A stretch of DNA of 64,000 nt from Earliella scabrosa. Taxonomy: Eukaryota > Basidiomycota > Agaricomycetes > Polyporales > Polyporaceae. The stretch is from NCBI GenBank assembly GCA_022605405.1, contig JABYQQ010000018.1, positions 930,001 to 994,000 of the forward strand, read 5' to 3'. A model generated the notes under the pieces. The model was not told the origin of the DNA. It saw nothing but the letters and a program-made list of their open reading frames with translations, and searched no databases. This document shows, piece after piece, positions 22,889 to 33,711 of the stretch. Position 1 is the stretch's first letter, and each line of letters begins with the position of its first letter. A program made the translations under genes and the position numbers.

Positions 22889-23269
22889 TCTCTTCGGTTC
22901 CTACTCGGAGGTCGTCGTAGTGGTATCGCTCGCGCTGAGAGTGGAGGCATGACATCTTGGTTGGACTGTGTACACGTACATATCTCTCGCTCTGTTGTCG
23001 CGTTTCGTTGACTATGGTCGTGTCTAGAAGACGCAACTTGTATGAACATCGTTATCCCTAGCTGGAAAGCCTCCTTGGTCGCCGACCCAACCTCCAGCCG
23101 GGCTCGATCACAATGCATTCGAGAGTGACACCTAGGTCAGCCCCCGGAACCGACATGCCAGCCTCCATGTTCGACTACGCTATATGGCGGGCTCACAAGC
23201 GATCGCCCGTTTCATCACCTTGACTTCATCTGCCTTCCTTCACACCTCACGCTCCTTGCAGCCACAGAC
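22889..23269. other. Intergenic, nothing recognised
   Basis: CDC20 3' flank and upstream region of the coiled-coil gene. No open frame, RNA or repeat of note. Confidence 0.55.
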
Positions 23270-25297
23270 ATGCGCTTCCCGAAGCTCACCAACCTCTTTC
23301 ACCGTCGTGTGCGGTCTGACCCCGAGATCTACCGCCTCGCCTCCGCGCCCCTCGGCACGTTGGAAGCGCGTCCAGCCTCCACAGAATGCATCTTCGACCT
23401 CGCTCTCCCGCCCGCGTCGTCCTACGACATCCATGCATTCGCTTCCTCCACATCGAACGCCCCCTCTGAGTTCTCTCAGTACACGCTCGATCCGGCTTCA
23501 TCTACTTCTATACATCGTCCCCTCGCCGGCCAGCATCTCTCTGCTCACTCGATACAGTCCACGTCCACAACCCTATCCTCCCATTTCCGCTACCCCGCGG
23601 CCGACGTGGCCACCCACCACCACAGCGTCGTCGCCATTCTGACGGAGCGCATCCACGACCTTGAGACCGCCTTGCTCGATGAATGCGAAGCCAGCTCGTG
23701 CCTCCCAGATTTGCAGGAAGCTCTCCACACCGAACGCGCTGCCCGCGAAGAGGCAGAGGCAGCGAAGGTGACTCTCGCCGAGCAGGTCGTAACGCTCCAG
23801 GCTGAGGTTCTCCAGCTTCGACGCGTCCTCTTCGCCTCAGTCGCCAGCGAGCCACCCGCGCAAGCGCAGGAGACCACATCGTTGTCTCTGGTCTCTGAGC
23901 GCGATCGCCTGCGTCACTTCTGCGGGCTAGTGATCTCCATGGACGCCCACAAGCCCGTCCTCGACGCGGCATACCGGAGCGTCGTGCAGGGCGAGGACGC
24001 GGAGGCCGCACTGGTCAACGCGATCAAGCGCGCGGTCGCCCAGCCCGAGAGCGTGTGGCGGGGACTGCTCGAGCCGGTCACAGGCCCGCGCACACAGAAC
24101 CAATACCTCGCGCAGGTCCGGTGCACGCTCGACGCGCGAAGACAGATCCAGGATTGGCGGAAGAGGGCGAAGTTCTGGAAGAGCACTGCGAGGGATGGGG
24201 GGCGCCATGTTGACACCGTGACACCGTCGGTCTCTGCCATCTCGGACGTGGTCGACGCGCTCCCGAACGAGCGGAAGGAGCGCGTGCGGGAGATGATGGA
24301 CAGGTTGGAAAATGGCGAGCTGCCTCTTCGTGTCTCTCCTTTGGCGATCTGCGAGGCTCCTTCCGACGAAACTGCCACTCGTGTCCCTCAGTCCATGTCC
24401 TCGTCTTCAGACGTTCAAACCGACATCGACGCCATTGCACGCCTGGTGGAGGTCGCTGACTCAACACCTCCGGACGTCTCCCTCCCTGCCACCTCCTCCT
24501 CGATGGTCCTCCCCTCCTTCAACTCATCGTCCACGGCACGCATCTCCTTGGCGCAGAGCAACCTGCCACCCCTTGCAAGCGAGACCTTCCGCGCGAGCCA
24601 TTCCATCAAGAGCATCGCCTCGCGCGGCTCCCCCCAGCGCACCAGCATCCCGCCCTCAGGATCCACGTCCACGCAGGCATCGATGAAGTCCCGCCGCAGG
24701 CACGCTCACGTCCTCACTCTCCCGCGCGCCTCGCCAAGCTCGTCCAGCACGTCCCCCGAGCCAACCGTCTTCGTCGCCTCGCCGTCCGGGGAGTCCGCGA
24801 CCCAAACCACCCTTCCGGCGTTCAACTCGCTCCCGCGCGCCCTCGTCGACTTCGGCCGGGGGTCAGACGAAGACCTCGTCCTGGTCCTGAGCACCGACTT
24901 CTCCGAGACCTCGTACTGCATGTCGCCTCAGCAGCGCGCGTCGGCCCGGGCGTCCTCCCCGTTCTCCGACGAGGGCGGTGCGCATGCGCACGCGAGCGAG
25001 TTGGCCGCGGAGAAGAAGTCCCTCCTCCCCGTGCGCATGCCGGGCCTGAAGGCAATCAAGCGCCTCTCTGCGTCCATCGCTGGCTCTCGGGGGGCGCTGA
25101 CGGAGACCACGAATGCGCAGGGGGAGCTCCTGCCGTGGAAAGAGGAGGGCGCGGGTGGGAGGACGAGAGCGCTGAGCGTGGGCTCTCAGAAGGTGCCAGT
25201 CGTTGCGGCGGTGTCGCCGCCGCGGCCTGCAAAGCTTCCCATGGGACGGCGTCTTCAGAAGTTCGGGCTCGGTGGGATGGGCGATGGACGAAAGTGA
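23270..25297 (+). CDS. Hypothetical coiled-coil protein, 675 aa, single exon
   Basis: One uninterrupted frame of 675 codons with strong GC3 coding bias. About residues 125-200 form a heptad-rich coiled coil (ILTERIHDLETALLDE, then ERAAREEAEAAKVTLAEQ and VVTLQAEVLQLRRVL). A helical region follows, with SERDRLRHFCGLVISMD and a charged helix ARRQIQDWRKRAKFWKS. The last 300 residues are Ser/Thr/Pro-rich and probably disordered. The N-terminus MRFPKLTNLFHRRVRSDPEI is basic, not a signal peptide. I recognise no named domain. The layout (coiled coil plus long low-complexity tail) suggests a scaffold or cytoskeletal adaptor, but this is only inference. It has no introns, unlike most genes here. Confidence 0.8.
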   Translation: MRFPKLTNLFHRRVRSDPEIYRLASAPLGTLEARPASTECIFDLALPPASSYDIHAFASSTSNAPSEFSQYTLDPASSTSIHRPLAGQHLSAHSIQSTSTTLSSHFRYPAADVATHHHSVVAILTERIHDLETALLDECEASSCLPDLQEALHTERAAREEAEAAKVTLAEQVVTLQAEVLQLRRVLFASVASEPPAQAQETTSLSLVSERDRLRHFCGLVISMDAHKPVLDAAYRSVVQGEDAEAALVNAIKRAVAQPESVWRGLLEPVTGPRTQNQYLAQVRCTLDARRQIQDWRKRAKFWKSTARDGGRHVDTVTPSVSAISDVVDALPNERKERVREMMDRLENGELPLRVSPLAICEAPSDETATRVPQSMSSSSDVQTDIDAIARLVEVADSTPPDVSLPATSSSMVLPSFNSSSTARISLAQSNLPPLASETFRASHSIKSIASRGSPQRTSIPPSGSTSTQASMKSRRRHAHVLTLPRASPSSSSTSPEPTVFVASPSGESATQTTLPAFNSLPRALVDFGRGSDEDLVLVLSTDFSETSYCMSPQQRASARASSPFSDEGGAHAHASELAAEKKSLLPVRMPGLKAIKRLSASIAGSRGALTETTNAQGELLPWKEEGAGGRTRALSVGSQKVPVVAAVSPPRPAKLPMGRRLQKFGLGGMGDGRK

Positions 25298-25419
25298 GCT
25301 TAACCAGTACGAGAGCATGTGGGTTGTCGTATGATTGCGCCTGCGAACGTATTTCCTATGCATAACAATACTAGCGCGGTGATCAAGCTCCACGTTCACC
25401 GACTGCGATCGATTATACG

Positions 25420-25591
25420 CTGCTGAGGGATATGACGGGGCAGAGGACATGTCCAAGAATACGGACGAGACGTCCGCTATGCGCCTCTGGTAGACGTAGA
25501 ACTCGATGCCGTCCGAGGAGCTTATGATGAGATCTCCATGGGTAGGGACGCGAAAGGGCACAGGTGAGGTCTCGGCCGTCGTATTTGCCAT
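25420..25591 (-). pseudogene. Truncated BTB gene fragment
   Basis: The minus-strand frame from ATG 25591 encodes the start of a BTB domain of the local family (GDLIISSSDGIEFYVYQRRI, then ADVSSVFLDMSSAPSYPS). It corresponds to about the first 55-60 residues of BTB protein A (RTSDSVEFHVEQRRIADLSP). Homology stops there. No remaining BTB, DYR or cysteine-pair segments were found on either side. The frame continues only as an antisense shadow of the coiled-coil gene. It is best read as a 5' remnant. Confidence 0.7.
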
Positions 25592-26038
25592 GCGGGTAGT
25601 GGTACGAGAGGTGGAGAGGGGAGGGCATACAGCTGATAAGGAGGGTGGCTACCGCAGCACACGGGAGGACGTGAGAAGGGCGTCGAGGCAATCATGGTTC
25701 GGTGCTACAAAAGCGTTAGTGATCGAAACTCTCCTTTGCTCTATGACGCACAACGGCCCCGGCCAGACTGCGCTTAGTCAGAAACAAGTCGCTCATCGCA
25801 AACTTGATTGGCACTACTTGGATATTTGGGATATTCGAACGATTGGATTCAATCGAACCGATAGATGGTCTGTTCTCTCAATCATCATCGACAACTAGGA
25901 TCAACGAGACTCGCAGTCCCTCAAGACAGAGTTTGCTATCGGCAACCAGAGTCACGTCAGAGACCAAATCGTATGTTGACTGGGGACGGGGGTACGCACC
26001 ACAAGATCGACACCAATGCACCCTAGACGCTTTACACC
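25592..26038. other. Intergenic, nothing recognised
   Basis: This lies between the BTB fragment and the 3' end of BTB protein B. No supported gene, RNA or repeat. Confidence 0.5.
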
Positions 26039-27067
26039 TCACATAACATCGACCGCAGGCACCTGTCATTCGGTCATCAATCGATAGGTCATGAGAGTAA
26101 GCAAGACGCGACGCACATGAGAGATGGCATCCTTGATCTTCTCTTCCATGATCCGTGAAAAGGAACACGCCGTGCGATAGATCCCTTTGGCACAGCGATG
26201 GCAGTCGAGAGCGGAGGAGACGACAGCCTCCAACAATTCAGGGGAAGATGCGTAGGTGGCGTGAGGGTGTGCCTCGAGACGGGCTCCGAGAGCATCGAGG
26301 TAGACGAGCCATGCGCTGCGGATGCGAACGTGGATTTCGGGGGAGGACTCGTTGCGTTCGTGGACGAGCAGCGTGCACGACTCGAGCGCGCAGCTACCGT
26401 GGCAGGTGACCGCCAGATGTTGCCAACGAGCGTGCTCGTTCGCAATCCATGTTGGAAGAGCTCCCTCGACTCGGTGTGTCAGAGCCTTGGCAGCGTCACT
26501 GCACCTCTTGCGGTAGTCAAGGAGCCGGTAGTAGGCGATGGCAGGCACGTCCGCTAACGCGGAGAAATTGTCCCCGTAGACGGTGGGGAGCCGCAGCGTC
26601 CGCTGTGCGGCTGCACGGGCAACGTCCGGGAGATGGTAGGCGGTGGCGAGGAAGTACACCCGGAATGGCTCTTTCTCCAAAAGATCGGGTTGTAGGAGGA
26701 CATACCGCATACGCGACGGCATCATGTCTGCTGGGAGGTCATACTTTTCCGCGGCTTTGAGGATGGCGTAGATATCGTCAGGGTTGACGAGGGGAGGTGC
26801 GGCAGTGAAGTGGCAGATAGGGGCGAGCTGCTCCCACACCTTGCTCGTCTCGTGAACGTCGACGCATGGCCGTGTGTTAGAGCCGTGAGTAGCAGGTTGG
26901 GGCAAGGCGAGGATAGTGGCGAAGAGAGGTAGCGCAGCTGCAACCCGCTCTCTGAAGACTGGGAACTCGGCGCCATCAGAAGTTCGAATAGTGAGATCGA
27001 GAGAGCTGTGATGGTTGTCTGCTAGTGAGGACGTTCGTGCAGTCATGATGTCGTTCTCTGAGAACAT
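26039..27067 (-). CDS. BTB/POZ domain protein B
   Basis: Exons on the minus strand are 27067-26117 and 26062-26039, giving 324 aa. The BTB core begins LDLTIRTSDGAEFPVFRERV. Family segments follow in the same order as protein A: VDVHETSKVWEQLAPICH, KYDLPADMM, FRVYFLATAYHLPDVARAAA, LLDYRKRC and the cysteine pair DCHRC. The terminal exon has eight codons (VPAVDVM, stop), after the split AISH|V, exactly as in protein A. The 54-bp intron is a multiple of three, so the unspliced frame stays open. A second in-frame ATG at 27046 is an alternative start. No signal peptide. Partner and function are unknown. Confidence 0.85.
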
Positions 27068-27353
27068 CCGTGGTGAAGGCGGAGACTTGATGTGCAGACC
27101 GCTCCTGAGGAGACTAGTACTCTTGTAGGAGTGCGAGTAGACCTACCGCAGCTGACGCCTCGGGGCCTCAATGAGGCTGGAGAACTTGACTGCGCATAGC
27201 GCACGAACCCTGAGGCCTGAGTGCTGACGGCTACTGGCATGGCAAGTTGGAGGGGCCTGTAGGAGAAGGAGCGGTGACTCCGAGTCGGTGCGCGAGCAAT
27301 GCTACCCAAACATTGTCAACGAATAGATAAGCTGGCAGCTGGCCCTCCCACAC

Positions 27354-27433
27354 GGTGAGATGGCCGAGCGGTCTAAGGCGCCAGACTAAGGATCTGGTCC
27401 GAAAGGGCGTGGGTTCGAATCCCACTCTCATCA
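27354..27433 (+). tRNA. tRNA-Leu (anticodon AAG), copy 2
   Basis: The sequence is identical over its full length to the minus-strand copy at 20531-20610, with the same stems, AAG anticodon and extended variable arm. A TTTTT run follows immediately. It sits 268 bp upstream of lectin B, mirroring the 259-bp distance between copy 1 and lectin A. Confidence 0.95.
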
Positions 27434-27701
27434 TTTTTGTTCATTCCCAACGCGACAATGATCCAGCTCCCAGCGATTCCTTCGACGGCCTAGTCCGAAG
27501 GAACAACGGCACGTCGGTACTATTAGTACGAGTTCTTTGGTTCTATATGGCGAGAACTCGTGGGATCCCACAACACGCTGAAAGCACGCCCCTCAGGCAA
27601 GTCGTGCTGCGGTATACGTCGGTCAGGCATCAGGCTTGGACTCTACTCTCCTCTCTGTCCTCATATTGAGCTTGCCTTGAGCAGCCAGCTTCACTTCCTC
27701 C

Positions 27702-29041
27702 ATGCAGCCTAACACACCATACGTTTTGACCAATGTCAAGAGCGGAACTGCCATGGAGGTTTCTCTTCTGGACAACTCTGTCAAAGGCAATCCCTTCACA
27801 GGGCAGCCAAACCAGCAGGCGAGACTCGCTGTGTGAAGTTACGTTTTAGGCGGTTGCTAACACTGAGCCGTCGAACATAGTGGAAATTTGTCCCTCTTGG
27901 GAATGATTTCTACGCCATCGAGTCCATGCAGCTGTCTCGGTCCGGACAGCCTCTCTATGTATCGCTCACGAAGTCGGGGGCTTGTGCAACGGCTGCCGTC
28001 GCGGCCGCGATGACTCCAATGGGCTGGAAGATAACTGAAGTCGATGAGGGAGTTCGGTATGTAACGTCTTCCAAGGCCTATAAAGCCTCTCAGTACTTGG
28101 TCTTTGATGGATCGTAATATCTTTGCCAGGATGACATGGTCACAGACAAACCTTACCATCGATTTGTATTGCGGAAAAAGCGATGCTAACACACCTGTCA
28201 GTTGGAGTTCCCTAGAGACGACCTGACTCCAGGATTGTGTGATACACACCGATGAAACAAAACCCACAGATCACTCTTTGGCATCGTAACATGATCGAAA
28301 AATGCCAAGTATGGGGATACACTCCCTGCAAATTGGATAATGTTAAGTTTCAGTTTAGACAAGCTCATGGAGTGCGGTTCTTGACCTGTCTCGACAGGTA
28401 TCCCAACCAGCTAAAGCCGATACCGTGGTTACAAGCGGGCCGTACCTACTCCAGAATGTCGACAACGATACAGTCATGGACGTGAACTCCGGCGATTACC
28501 GGGCAATCAAGTGTTATCGTGCGCACCGAGAGCAGAACCAGCAGGTAAGTAGTCTATCCACTAGTTTCATTGCGACCAACAGAAGAATCGACGGTCATGA
28601 TTGCGGTAACAGTGGGAATATGTCATGAACGGCAATGAAGGTTGCGCTATTCGCAGCGTGGTCAGAAAGCCGGGGAGCAGCGAGCCGTTGTATCTCACTG
28701 TCGAGGGACCTATCGGTCAAGGCGCACGGGTTGTTGCGAGCCCGTATCCGGTGACGTGGGACATCAAGTGCACGCACTCCGCGAAACAGGCAGTTTGGTA
28801 TGCATCCGACCTCGCACGAATTGCACTGTCAGGGCTGAGATATGCGACCAGCTTCTTCTGGCCGGGAACACAGTTTACCATTGCACGTGGTGAAGGCAAC
28901 GATGCGATTGGTTTCAAGGTCTCCCTTTGGTGTCTTAGCGCTACTACACTATACTCACGGTTCTTGGAGCAGGTCGAACTCGCTGTCTGGCATCCCGGGG
29001 TAAAACGCTCACAGTGGTGCCCAATACTAGTAGACAAGTAA
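27702..29041 (+). CDS. Ricin-B-like (beta-trefoil) lectin, two domains, copy B
   Basis: Eight exons (27702-27818, 27881-28056, 28130-28196, 28270-28341, 28398-28544, 28613-28797, 28852-28918, 28973-29041) give 299 aa. Exons 2 and 3 are the same 176 and 67 bp as in copy A. Domain 1 starts YVLTNVKSGTAMEVSLLDNS. Domain 2 starts GPYLLQNVDNDTVMDVNSGD. Both have QxW signatures (NQQ|W) split by an intron. GARVVASPYPVTWDI and FFWPGTQFTIARGEGND follow. The first intron uses a GC donor (CAG|GCGAGA) where copy A has GTGAGA. No signal peptide, so probably a cytosolic carbohydrate-binding protein. It is transcribed away from its upstream tRNA-Leu. Confidence 0.8.
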
Positions 29042-29363
29042 GGTAGACTGGGGTCATTCTTACATGTCGTCGGAACGTGGAAACATTTGTAATGGGATCT
29101 ATGTCTGGTCGATGCAACAGAGGCACCATGTCACTATCAAGAAACGTGTTGGGGAGACCTAGGAGGCGGATCAATAAAGTAGATGCAAAGACGCGGAGCT
29201 CGTATAGAACTTTCTCACAAAATCTCGACGCTGAAACCCCACTTTCATACTCTCGGTACCGATTAGTCGACCTGTAAAGAGGAAGTGAACTTTGAGCAGA
29301 CTGATCATACGAGGTCAACCGGCGACGTACCTCGGAAGAGCATCTGTGCCCTGTATTTGCGCC
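29042..29363. other. Convergent 3' ends, nothing recognised
   Basis: Region between lectin B and the end of the F-box/WD40 gene. No supported gene. Confidence 0.5.
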
Positions 29364-31703
29364 TCACCGTGAAAGGCGGGTACAATGACGATAACGCTCA
29401 AGCGGGCGGATAACGACGGTGCCATCCGATGCATACGACAGCAAATAATCGCCGTCGGGAGAAAACACTGCCTGGGCCTCCCTGCCCCGGTGCTCGTTGA
29501 AGGTCCCCACCCTCGTGCCGTTGTGCGCATCCCACAGCTGCAACTTTCCGCTGTCTGCGGCCGACGCAATAAGCTTTCCATCTGGAGAGAAGCATGCAGT
29601 TGCGACGGGGTCTTTGCAACCAGTGTGGATGGTGAAGAGCGGCGAGCCCGTCGATGAGTCCGAGATGGTGATTGAGCGCTCGGACACCGAGAGCACGCGC
29701 CCGCCGTCCGCAGAGAATGCGATTGCGCGCACCAGAAGTCCGTCCACCTCCATCTCCAGACACTGATCTCCCGTTTCGACGTTCCAGATATGCACCACCC
29801 CTGTGCTCCGGTGGAATGGCAATGCAGCGGCGGTGGCGATGTATTGTCCGTCAGGAGAGAAGGCTGAAATACAATGGTAGATTTCGTGCGTTTTGGGCAA
29901 GACGGCGTTCTCTGTGTTCCAGCTACAGAAACTTTCCGGTCCACAACGGAGCGACAGGCGTGCTCCGTCGCTCGAAAAAACCCCGAATGCTCGCCAGCCG
30001 TGGTCGTTTAGGGGAAGTGCGTGTAGAAGCTGGTATGTAGTCGAGTCCCATATCTCCACGCTACTCTGACCCCAACCGCCGGTTGCGATCTTGGAGCCGT
30101 CCGATGACCAAGTGCAGAACGTCATATTTGCAGACATTGTGCTGTGAAGAGAGGCAATAGAGCTCGAAATGATGATGTCCCAGACTTGTGACACCGGACG
30201 ATCCATGCAGACAATGAGTCGGTTCTGGACTGTGGGGGAGAACGCAAGGGAGGACACTGCCCGAGGGCCGGCTAGCAACTCGTGCACCATGGTTTGAGTG
30301 CGGATTCTCCATAAAATGATTGTTCCATCCTTCGAACCGGTGGCAGCCAGTTCTCTATCCGCAGAGATTGTGACGCATGTTACGCTGTTGTCGTGGCCTG
30401 CGGAGGCTTGCACTTGAAAGACAGCTTGTAATCAGACTCCAATTACGAGAAACAATCTAGTGGACGTTTACTCACGCGAGCAATACTCGACCTTCATTAC
30501 TCCTTCCGCATAGAGTGAGGAAAACGCATCTTGAAGTGCGGCATTCAACAGAGCTTGCCTGGAACTGAGCCGACCAGGCATGAGAAGTGTGAAGTCCTTC
30601 AGCTTCACGGTGAGGACAATGTCCGCAAGCTCACGGCAAATATTCACTGTAGCTGAGTTTCTGAGCTGTTTAGCCACATCGGATGGATATATTGCAACAG
30701 TCGCGAGCTTGAGCTGTATGCAGCGCAGTGGACACGAAGCAGGCGCATGGCGCAGAAGGGTACCGATCCATCTCAGAGCTGCCACGAACACCTCGACGTT
30801 CCCCATAACCCGAAAAGTCAGGATCTTGAGGTTGGTCAAGTTCGAGAATGATGGGACAGGTGCATCTGGGTCTGGTTGGCGTGAGCGTATGATGGTAACG
30901 AGTGCAATAGTGACATACTCGTAAGATAGGTCGTAGACTCAGCGATCTCCAGTGTTGTAACAAGGGCGGGTGCTAGGTCCAGAAGGTGTCCGACGTTTGG
31001 CATTGTCGAGTCAATCACCTGCATCCAATCAGAACATGTCAAACCGCATGAGTAGACTCGGACCTACTTCCAGAGTGAGAGGTCCATCATGTGAGAGGAG
31101 GCGTTGCTTGACATGATCATAGCTAGCTCCTCGTTCTCGGAATACGAGCTGTTTACAGCTGAGAAGGCGAAGGGATGAACAGGATGCAACCAAGCGTGCC
31201 AGCATCGTACACGTCGATAGCTGGAGGGGTCCAAGATAGAGCTCCAGTACAGGTGCGTACTGTGCGAAACATGCCACCGTCAATGTTCTAAACTCCACCG
31301 GCGTACATTCGGCCCAAGGCTCCTGGACCCCTATCGCTGGTTCCGAATCAATAAAGGACCAGTTGCAGACGCGAGGTAACTCGGGAAGCAACCTCAACGG
31401 GACGACATCGAACAATGAGCCGGCGCTATACGGGCGAATAAATCCGTTCACAGTGGGCCTGACGCCGTCCAGCCGCACGGTAACATGACGGATATGTCGC
31501 TTGAGTGATGGCTCCCGATGGAGAAGTGCGCAGAGCCGATCTGTTTCGATCTGAGAACGGATAATGATCCTGCGGAATAGATGCATGCGAGTACGATGGA
31601 CGAGGGTTCTACAGGTGATAGCCAGTGTCTTGAGTGACTCGGAATCGTCCTGTAGATTGTCAATGGTCAGTTCAATAATCTCAACTGGAAGTGTAGTCTC
31701 CAT
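29364..31703 (-). CDS. F-box-like / WD40 repeat protein
   Basis: Exons on the minus strand are 31703-31068, 31018-30919, 30871-30476 and 30412-29364, giving 726 aa. The N-terminus (TLPVEIIELTIDNLQDDSES, then LKTLAITCRTLVHRTR) is the F-box-like start seen in many Agaricomycete proteins. About 300 residues of helical, Leu-rich sequence follow. The last exon is a WD40 propeller (TGSKDGTIILWRI, GGWGQSSVEIWDS, GVVHIWNVETG, SGKLQLWDAHNG). The propeller exon has no ATG near its start: the codon before QASAGHDNSV is GTG. It is preceded by an acceptor that joins the F-box exons in frame, so one gene is favoured over two. F-box/WD40 proteins are usually SCF substrate receptors, but the long middle is unlike canonical Fbw proteins. 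Substrate unknown. Confidence 0.72.
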
Positions 31704-32753
31704 CGATGGCGGAAGCGAGGACGGGGGCGTGAGAGGACGATGGTTGGGCGACCTTCACAGTGCAATAAGTACCCGCGCCTTCGCTAACCGCTGAGTCATG
31801 CGTGGGCTTCCATGTCTATGTTTAACGAACCTATAGATGAAAACTTCACACAGCTGTCACTCGCAGTTCTCTCGTGCCGTGTTCTGACGCCTACGGCTAG
31901 ACAGCGCGCTACGTGCGACACCCCTCGAGCCCGAGCCCATACACCCTTGAGCGTATACGCATATGGTGTCCGTGGCGCAGTCCAGATCGCTCCGCGGGAT
32001 ATCGCGCGCACTTCAGAGGAGTGGGGATTAGAGAAGAGCTATCGAGGTTAGACGGCGACCAGTTCGGGATCGACTCACTACGACCACCACCACCACCATT
32101 CGACTTGTAGCGTAGCGTCATGGCAACAGGCAAGTGTTTGAAAATGGTCGGCAGGGCGCATCTGCTTTAGAACTCGATATGAGATGTTGAGTAGCAGACT
32201 ACGCAACATACAACACCCATGGAGAACAGACCGCCTGAACCGCAGAGACTTTCAGGACAAGCTGCGCGGCCCGCCGTAGCCAGTGAAAGAGCCGTTGATC
32301 ACAAGTCCGTTAAGTCGCTGCCTTCACGGTAGCAGGCACCTCTTAAGTCGTCAGATTCACTGCGCGTCCGATCACGCCGAGCAGTCAGTCCAACAACTAC
32401 TATCAAGAGGGTTAGAACGTACGTGGCATAGATGGTGAGGAGTGACGTACGCCCCATGAGTGCCATGTCATGGTCGACGAGGCACGCGCCATTGACTTGA
32501 ACGCGTCGAACCAGGGACTCGCGGCAGATGTGATCGCACAAATGTATAGTGAGAACCAAGCGCGCTCGTGCAGCCAGGGTCTACAGTCGAGGGGTTCGTC
32601 TCCACCATTGATGCATGCAAATCGTAATATATGACCACAAGGAATCCACAGTACTCGTCCTAGTCGTCTATTTCGAGCTCCACCTGCGACGAACGAGCAG
32701 TCATCAACTGCGCGCGGTGATAGGTCTGAGTCGGACTGACCGGGACAACGCAC
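31704..32753. other. Intergenic, nothing recognised
   Basis: The region may include a lost terminal exon of the decayed BTB gene to its right. Short frames only; none shows a domain. Confidence 0.45.
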
Positions 32754-33711
32754 CTTGGTTATCGCCTCCGATATGAGGCGACCAAGCACCTTCGAGAATG
32801 CATGCGCCATCTCGACAAGCCTAGCTAATCCCGGAAGACCGCAGATGCCGCGCGTAAGAGTGGGTCGAGGAAATCGGGAGTAAAGGTAGGAGTATGATAT
32901 CGACTCGCTCGTCGACCACCTTCCCAAGTCTCTCGGTCGCTTCGCGCCAGGCGCTGTGGGTGTAGGTTGCAACATTCTCGCGGGAGGCCTCCCTACGTGT
33001 GAGTTGTGCCGCTGGTATTAGCACGATCATGCCCGTCGCGGTGGAGCTGCCTCGAAGCAGCGAGCGCACGGCGCCGTCGCCCATCATCCATAGCGGAGGT
33101 AGCACAACCCACGTCGGAAGTGCGCGCACCGCCTCCGTGCACCTCCTCCGGTAGTCCGATAGCCGATGGTACGCGGCTGCAGAGGCGTAGCGAAGTTCGT
33201 CCACGAACTCGACGGGAGAGGGAGACGGAGCGAACGCCGTGCAGCGATGCGGGCAGCATCGTAGAAGCCGAACCCGCACGCACGCGAGCGCATACACCCG
33301 CAGAGGCTCCTCCATAACGTCCGCACGGAGCAGGACGCGGCTAAGCAGGGCAGTGACCCCCGTCATTTGATACTTCCTCGCTGCGAGGGCAAGAGGACTT
33401 ACGTCCGAGGTGGGGATGGGTTCCGCAAGGGAGGCGTATATCAACGGGAGTAGTTTCTCCCATACGTCGCTGTCTTCGTCAACGCGCATGATGGACTTCG
33501 GGGCATCGCTGTGTGCCGTGGGTATGCGGAGGGTGGGCCACTTCGCGCCGAAGTACGCCGAGGCGATGACCAAGACGCACTTGTAGACATGGAAAGTGAC
33601 ACCATCTTTCGTCTGTATGATCGTATCGCCGACAGCAGAGTTGCGGAAGGGCGCGATTTTTGAGTCTTGGGCAGTGATGGTGGACGTGGACGTGTCGGAT
33701 ATGGGAGCCAT
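32754..33711 (-). pseudogene. BTB/POZ gene with several frameshifts
   Basis: From ATG 33711 the minus-strand frame encodes the family BTB start (GDTIIQTKDGVTFHVYKCVL), then VDEDSDVWEKLLPLIYASL, RKYQMTGVTALLSRVLL and RVYALACVRV. Around 33200-33270 the expected GFYDAARIAARRSLRLPLPS lies in a neighbouring frame. The main frame resumes at VEFVDELRYASAAAYHRL, DYRRRC and onward, which is a compensated frameshift pair. Near 32830-32880 the frame changes twice more: DFLDPLLRAASAVFRD, then LARLVEMAHAFSKVLGRLIS. The main frame meets TAG. The last exon ends at a donor near 32754 and no eight-codon terminal exon was found. It is probably inactive. Sequencing error is possible but unlikely at three sites. 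Confidence 0.7.

Noticed and set aside
22117..22920. 267-codon plus-strand frame
   Set aside because: Out-of-frame shadow of CDC20, with low-complexity Arg/Gly/Ala composition.
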